Source: an uncultured beta proteobacterium | GTDB taxonomy: Bacteria > Pseudomonadota > Gammaproteobacteria > Burkholderiales > Burkholderiaceae_C | Assembly (NCBI GenBank): GCA_903864505.1 | Contig: CAIPGC010000179.1 | Span: 1 to 37,690, forward strand | DNA length: 37,690 nucleotides | Reading direction: 5' to 3' | Shown here: positions 32,907 through 37,690 of the stretch, piece by piece | Numbering within the stretch: position 1 is the first letter of the stretch | How the letters are laid out: every line of letters begins with the position of its first letter | Program-made: the position numbers and the translations under genes | The notes under the pieces: generated by a model | Told to the model about the DNA's origin: nothing | Databases searched by the model: none | The model's input: only the letters and a program-made list of their open reading frames with translations

Positions 32907-32986
32907 CTTGGCGGCAAAGGGCTCTGCGCAGGTAAAGGAGGGGCCCGCAGGGCGGGGGACACGAAGCAGAGCCCTTTGCCGCCAAG
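32907..32986. repeat. 80-bp inverted-repeat element between convergent genes
   Basis: Perfect 21-bp arms CTTGGCGGCAAAGGGCTCTGC (32907-32927) / GCAGAGCCCTTTGCCGCCAAG (32966-32986), with nested CCCGC-agg-GCGGG hairpin in the 38-nt spacer. Confidence 0.95.
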
Positions 32987-32987
32987 G

Positions 32988-35900
32988 CTAGTCCGCGGTC
33001 TCTGCCTTGGTGACCGGACCGGTTCCGCTGAAGCGGTCCAGCGCCAGATAAATGACCGGCGTGATGTAGAGCGTTACCGCCTGCGAAAACACCAGGCCAC
33101 CCACCACTGCCAGCCCTAGCGGTTGGCGCAGTTCAGCGCCCGACCCCAGCCCCAGCGCAATCGGCAGTGCGCCCATCAGGGCCGCCAGCGTGGTCATCAT
33201 GATCGGTCGGAAGCGCAACACGCAGGCCTCGCGAATGGCCTGCGGCGGTGTCATGCCATGGTGGCGTTGCGCATCGAGCGCAAAGTCGATCATCATGATG
33301 GCGTTCTTCTTCACAATGCCGATGAGCAGCAGGATACCGATCATGGCGATCACGGTCAGATCCTGCCCGAACAGCATCAGCGTGCCCAGCGCGCCCACGG
33401 CGGCCGAGGGCAGCCCGGCCAAAATGGTGAGCGGATGGATGTAGCTCTCATAAAGCACGCCCAGCAGGACGTAAATCACCAGCAGCGCCGAGACGATCAA
33501 CACCAGCTGACTCCCCTGTGATGTCTTGAACACGGCGGCATCGCCTCCGTAGCTGGTGATGATGGACACCGGCATCGCCAGTGCATCCTTCTCACGCTCG
33601 ATGCGGGTGGTGGCGTCCCCCAACGCCGCGCCAGGAGCCAGATTGAACGATACGGTCACTGCCTGCAACTGCCCCACGTGGTTGATGGAAGTGGGGCCAA
33701 CCGTGCGCTCCACCTTGGTGAAGGCCGACAAGGGCACCAGCGCCCCGGTCGACGAGCGCACATAGATGCCCCCGACCGAGCTTTCATTTATCTTGGCTTG
33801 TGGCGCAACTTCAAGAATCACCTGGTAGCTGTCCGTAGGCAGGTAAATGGTAGACACCTGGCGCTCACCAAAGGCACTGAACAACGCGGTTCGAATGGCA
33901 TCGATCGATACGCCCAGAGCGTTGGCCCGGTCACGGTCGATGCGCAACTGAGCCTGCAAACCACGCAGTTGCGCATCACTGGTGACATCGCGAAACAGCG
34001 GATCGTTCTTCAGACGGTCCTGCAACTTGACCGCCCACACATTCAACTCGTCGGAGCGCACGCTCTTGAGGATGTACTGGTACTGCGCCTTGCTGGAGCG
34101 ACCCCCGAGCTGCAGGTTCTGGATCGGGCGCATGAAAACGCTGATGCCCGACACATCTCGCAGCTTGCGGCGCAAGCCTTCGACCACCTGCTTCATGGAC
34201 TGGCGCTGCCCGTGGGGTTTGAGCGAGATGAACATTCGCCCCGTGTTCTGCGCGCCGCTGCCACCGTTGAACGAACTTACCGAAAACACATTGGGGTCCG
34301 AGCGCATCAGTGCCGCCACCCGGTCCTGCAGCCGCACCATCTCGGTAAAAGACACGTCTTCCGAGGCCTCGGTGGTGACCGTAATCTGGCCAATGTCTTC
34401 TTCCGGGAAGAAGCCTTTTGGAATAGCGTTGAACAGCCAGACCGTGGCACCCAGGGTGAACGCCGCTACCAGCAGCACTGAAAAGCGATGCGCCAGTGCA
34501 AAGTCGAGCGTGCGGGCATAGGCCGCCAGCACCGCGTTGAAGCCGCGCTCAAACAGACGGATCAGGTAGGGCGGGTGGGCATCGTGCGAATGGTCATTCA
34601 GGAACCGGCTGGCCAGCATCGGCACCAGCGTCAGCGATACAAAGGCAGACACCACAATGGCCAAACCCACCACCACAGCAAACTCGTGAAACAGCAGTCC
34701 GATCACGCCCGGCATGAAAAAGATGGGAATGAACACGGCAATCAGCGACGTGGAAATGGAGATGATGGTGAAGCCCACCTCCCGCGAGCCACGCAGCGCC
34801 GCGTTGAAGGGCGACTCGCCCTTTTCGACGTGACGCATGATGTTTTCCAGCATCACAATGGCATCATCGACCACCAGCCCGACCGCCAGCGTCAGCCCCA
34901 GCAGGGACACGTTGTCCAGGCTGTACTTCAATCCCCACAGGAGTGCCAGCGCGCCAATCAGGGACACCGGCAGCGACAGCGTTGGTATGACCGTGGCGAC
35001 AAAGTGCCGCAGGAACAAAAAGATCACCAGAATCACCAGCGCGATCGTTCCAAGCAGGGTCAGCGACACATCGGCGAGCGACTCGCGCACCGAGACCGAT
35101 CGATCATTCACCGCAGTCATGTTCACCGACTGCGGCATCTGTTCCTTCAGCGTTGGCAACACTGCTTTGACTGCATCCACCACCCGCACCGTGTTGGCAC
35201 CCGGCTGGCGCAGTATCGCCAGCGTAATGGAAGGCTCGCCATTGAGGTTGGCCGAAATACGCACCGACTCCACGCTGTCCTCCACATTGGCAATATCGCG
35301 CAGGCGCACCGAGTTGCCATTGCGGCTTGCAACGACGATTTCGGCGAACTCAGCAGCATTGCGCAACTGCTTGTTGGCCTGCAGCATCAGCATCTGCCGG
35401 TTGCCTTCGAGGGTTCCCACCGGCGTATTGACATTGGCCAGTCGCAATGCCGCAGAAAGTTCATCCAGGCTGATATTGCGGGCCGACAGTGCGTCGGGCA
35501 GCACCCGCACCCGCACCGCATAGCGCTTGGCGCCAAAGATGTTGACTTGCGCCACGCCATCAATGGTGGACAGGGTGGGAGAAATCAGATGCTCCGCATA
35601 GTCCTGCAAATCCGATGGAGCCAGGGACGGTGAGGTTAGCGCTACCAGAAGAATGGGCGCATCGGCCGGGTTGACCTTGCGATAGGCCGGCATCTGCGTC
35701 ATGTCCTGCGGCAGCGCACGCTGCGCACGCAGCAGCGCCGCCTGCACATCCAGTGCCGCACCGTCAATATCGCGCCCCTGGTCAAACTCCAGCGTGAGCG
35801 AGGTGTTGCCCAGCGTGCTGGTAGAACTGATCAGCGCCAGCCCCGGGATGGTCTGGAACTGCTTCTCCAGTGGCAAAGCTACCGACGTAGCCATGGTCTC

Positions 35901-36068
35901 CGGGTTGGCGCCGGGGAAGTTGGCAAAAACGTTGATGACCGGTGTGTCGTAACTCGGCAGCGCCGCCACCGGAATACTGCGATAGCCAATGACACCGGCG
36001 AGCACAATGGCTGCATTGAGCAGCACCGTCATGACCGGACGGCGAATGAACAGTTCAGACAGATTCAT
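32988..36068 (-). CDS. RND efflux transporter permease (MdtB/MdtC-like)
   Basis: 1026 aa AcrB-type protein: MNLSELFIRRPVMTVLLNAAIVLAGVIGYRSIPVAALPSYDTPVINV..., GLALAVGLVVDDAIVMLENI. Confidence 0.96.
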   Translation of the reverse strand: MNLSELFIRRPVMTVLLNAAIVLAGVIGYRSIPVAALPSYDTPVINVFANFPGANPETMATSVALPLEKQFQTIPGLALISSTSTLGNTSLTLEFDQGRDIDGAALDVQAALLRAQRALPQDMTQMPAYRKVNPADAPILLVALTSPSLAPSDLQDYAEHLISPTLSTIDGVAQVNIFGAKRYAVRVRVLPDALSARNISLDELSAALRLANVNTPVGTLEGNRQMLMLQANKQLRNAAEFAEIVVASRNGNSVRLRDIANVEDSVESVRISANLNGEPSITLAILRQPGANTVRVVDAVKAVLPTLKEQMPQSVNMTAVNDRSVSVRESLADVSLTLLGTIALVILVIFLFLRHFVATVIPTLSLPVSLIGALALLWGLKYSLDNVSLLGLTLAVGLVVDDAIVMLENIMRHVEKGESPFNAALRGSREVGFTIISISTSLIAVFIPIFFMPGVIGLLFHEFAVVVGLAIVVSAFVSLTLVPMLASRFLNDHSHDAHPPYLIRLFERGFNAVLAAYARTLDFALAHRFSVLLVAAFTLGATVWLFNAIPKGFFPEEDIGQITVTTEASEDVSFTEMVRLQDRVAALMRSDPNVFSVSSFNGGSGAQNTGRMFISLKPHGQRQSMKQVVEGLRRKLRDVSGISVFMRPIQNLQLGGRSSKAQYQYILKSVRSDELNVWAVKLQDRLKNDPLFRDVTSDAQLRGLQAQLRIDRDRANALGVSIDAIRTALFSAFGERQVSTIYLPTDSYQVILEVAPQAKINESSVGGIYVRSSTGALVPLSAFTKVERTVGPTSINHVGQLQAVTVSFNLAPGAALGDATTRIEREKDALAMPVSIITSYGGDAAVFKTSQGSQLVLIVSALLVIYVLLGVLYESYIHPLTILAGLPSAAVGALGTLMLFGQDLTVIAMIGILLLIGIVKKNAIMMIDFALDAQRHHGMTPPQAIREACVLRFRPIMMTTLAALMGALPIALGLGSGAELRQPLGLAVVGGLVFSQAVTLYITPVIYLALDRFSGTGPVTKAETAD

Positions 36069-37264
36069 GGCGCAGAAGCGGAGGCTGCACGACCGGGTGC
36101 CGATGCCGCGGTTGCAGATGCCCTGGCTTCTGGCGTGCGTTCAACCAGCGCTGCATCCGGGCGCAAGTTCTGGCGACCCTCCAGCACCACGTGGTCTCCC
36201 GCTGCCACACCGGTGACCGCCACTTCTTCTCCCTGTAACCCTACCACCTGCACCGGATGCAACACGGCCTTGCCCTGGTCTGCCACATAGACAATGGAGC
36301 CGCGCGTGCTCTGAATGATGGCAGCGGTGGGGATCACCACCGCAGACTTCAGGGTTTCTGCCACCAGCGAGACATTGACGAACGCGCCGGGCCACAACCT
36401 GGAATCCTTGTTGGGAAAGCGGGCCTTGACCTTCACCGTTCCGGTGGCGGCATCGACCAGATTGTCGACAAACTGCAGGGTTCCCTGCAGTTTCGTCTTG
36501 TCGTCCGGCAAACGGGCGCTAACGCGCGCCCCGCCAGCCTGAAGTCCGCCCAGTACCACGCCCAGATTGCGTTGCGGCAAGGCGAAGCTCACGTTGATGG
36601 GATCGAGCTGGGTAATCGTGACCAGTGTCGTCTGATTGGCTTGCACCGAGGTACCCGGGTAGATGGTTACAGCACCCAGTCTTCCGCTGCCGGGTGCCCT
36701 GACCGTGGCGTAGGACAGGGCAACCTGCGCTGCGTCAATCGCAGCACGGTCCGAGACCACCACCGCCAGTTGGGTTTCCACCAGCGTCTGCCCGGTATCG
36801 AGGGCACCCTGCGACACAAAATTCTTTGCCACCAGATCGCGGCTGCGCGCCAGTTGCCGCTGCGCGTCAGCCAGTGTGGCTTCGTCCTTGGCCAGTTGCG
36901 CGCGCATCTTGGCCAGATTGGTCTGGTCAGCCCGGGAGTCGAGTGTGAACAGCACATCGCCAGTGCGGACAAACTGGCCCTCGCGCACATGCACCTGGGT
37001 CACCACGCTGTTGACTTGTGGCTTCACATCGACGCTCGACACCGGGGAAACAGAGCCAATCGCTTCCAGAGTGACTTCAAAGTCGCGCTGCTTCGCCACC
37101 GCGGTCGTCACCGCCACAGCACCTCCTGCCCCGGCACGAGCCGACGTAGCGGGCGCGCTTGCGGCGCTGGCCGGTGCAGCGTCGCCTTTGCCGCCACAGG
37201 CAGCCACGAGCAGAACTGCCATTGCCGCCGCCAGCAGTGAACGAGAGTTGGGTGGTTTGTTCAT
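36065..37264 (-). CDS. RND periplasmic adaptor lipoprotein (MdtA-like)
   Basis: Lipobox LLVAAC; VDVKPQVNSVVTQVHVREGQFVRTGDVLFTLD; ATGA overlap with the permease. Confidence 0.93.
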   Translation of the reverse strand: MNKPPNSRSLLAAAMAVLLVAACGGKGDAAPASAASAPATSARAGAGGAVAVTTAVAKQRDFEVTLEAIGSVSPVSSVDVKPQVNSVVTQVHVREGQFVRTGDVLFTLDSRADQTNLAKMRAQLAKDEATLADAQRQLARSRDLVAKNFVSQGALDTGQTLVETQLAVVVSDRAAIDAAQVALSYATVRAPGSGRLGAVTIYPGTSVQANQTTLVTITQLDPINVSFALPQRNLGVVLGGLQAGGARVSARLPDDKTKLQGTLQFVDNLVDAATGTVKVKARFPNKDSRLWPGAFVNVSLVAETLKSAVVIPTAAIIQSTRGSIVYVADQGKAVLHPVQVVGLQGEEVAVTGVAAGDHVVLEGRQNLRPDAALVERTPEARASATAASAPGRAASASAP

Positions 37265-37376
37265 GAAGTCCAAAATGCTTTCAAAAATTTAGCCAGCGCG
37301 GATTGCACCTGCGCGCATCTCGCAATGTACCAGTTCAGCTCCAATCCGAGGTCAGTCAGGGGTGGCACACAGCCCT

Positions 37377-37393
37377 TGCAAAGTAACTTTGCA
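37377..37393. promoter_or_regulatory. 17-bp palindrome upstream of the RND operon (candidate operator)
   Basis: TGCAAAG-TAA-CTTTGCA, perfect 7-bp arms. Confidence 0.4.
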
Positions 37394-37403
37394 CAGCTTT
37401 ACC

Positions 37404-37690
37404 TCAACGCTGCTGCAGCGCCTGTTCCACACCCCGATTGGCCAGTGCATCCGCCCGCTCGTTGCCCGGGTCACCGGCGTGACCCTTGACCCAGCGCCAG
37501 TCAATCTGGTGCCCAGCCTGCGCCACCAACTGGTCGAGCTGCTGCCACAAGTCCACATTCTTTACCGGTTGCCTGGATGCAGTCTTCCAGCCCTTGGCTT
37601 TCCAGCCGACCAGCCACTCGGTCATGCCCTTGAGCACGTACTGGCTGTCCACGTGAAGCGTTACCTGGCACGGTCGCTTGAGTGCACGCA
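37404..37690 (-). CDS. rnhA: Ribonuclease HI, C-terminal part (truncated by window end)
   Basis: [42 protein letters not shown]...[23 protein letters not shown]. Confidence 0.95.
   Translation of the reverse strand, partial: RALKRPCQVTLHVDSQYVLKGMTEWLVGWKAKGWKTASRQPVKNVDLWQQLDQLVAQAGHQIDWRWVKGHAGDPGNERADALANRGVEQALQQR

Noticed and set aside
34488-35633. 381-aa plus-strand ORF antisense to the RND permease
   Set aside because: Gln/His/Arg-rich, no recognisable domain, fully opposite a well-supported RND gene; a typical GC-rich shadow ORF.
36257-37240. 327-aa ORF antisense to the RND adaptor gene
   Set aside because: Shadow ORF; composition biased, no domain.

Overview
This is a gene-dense, GC-rich chromosomal window of betaproteobacterial character, most likely Burkholderiales/Comamonadaceae judging from protein families and gene orders. 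I see no prophage, transposase or CRISPR array. In order it holds: a fumarase C-terminus; alpha-carbonic anhydrase; a secreted beta-propeller protein; tRNA-Arg(UCU) and tRNA-Pro(UGG); aat-bpt (N-degron transferases); an IclR regulator; a PBP7-like D,D-endopeptidase; ilvB-ilvN-ilvC-pssA-leuA; an ECF sigma/DUF3619/DUF3106/RDD/dgkA/LOG cluster; glnB-nadE; a COG3146-type acyltransferase; an MCP and cheW; divergent ppa/hppA; a LuxR-type response regulator facing an operon of TonB receptor, PF04392-like binding protein and hybrid histidine kinase; moaA-mobA-moeA; an RND efflux pair; and an rnhA fragment. The strongest unannotated signals are: (1) a leucine-rich 18-aa leader peptide plus attenuator hairpin upstream of leuA, with a mutually exclusive antiterminator; (2) two diverged copies of a ~62-bp repeat lying in-frame inside two unrelated conserved genes; (3) a perfect 21-bp inverted repeat forming an 80-bp element between moeA and the RND gene; (4) a TonB receptor/binding protein/hybrid kinase locus with no ABC permease or ATPase, which may be a sensing system. 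Functional calls rest on motif recognition and gene context; no database search was run.
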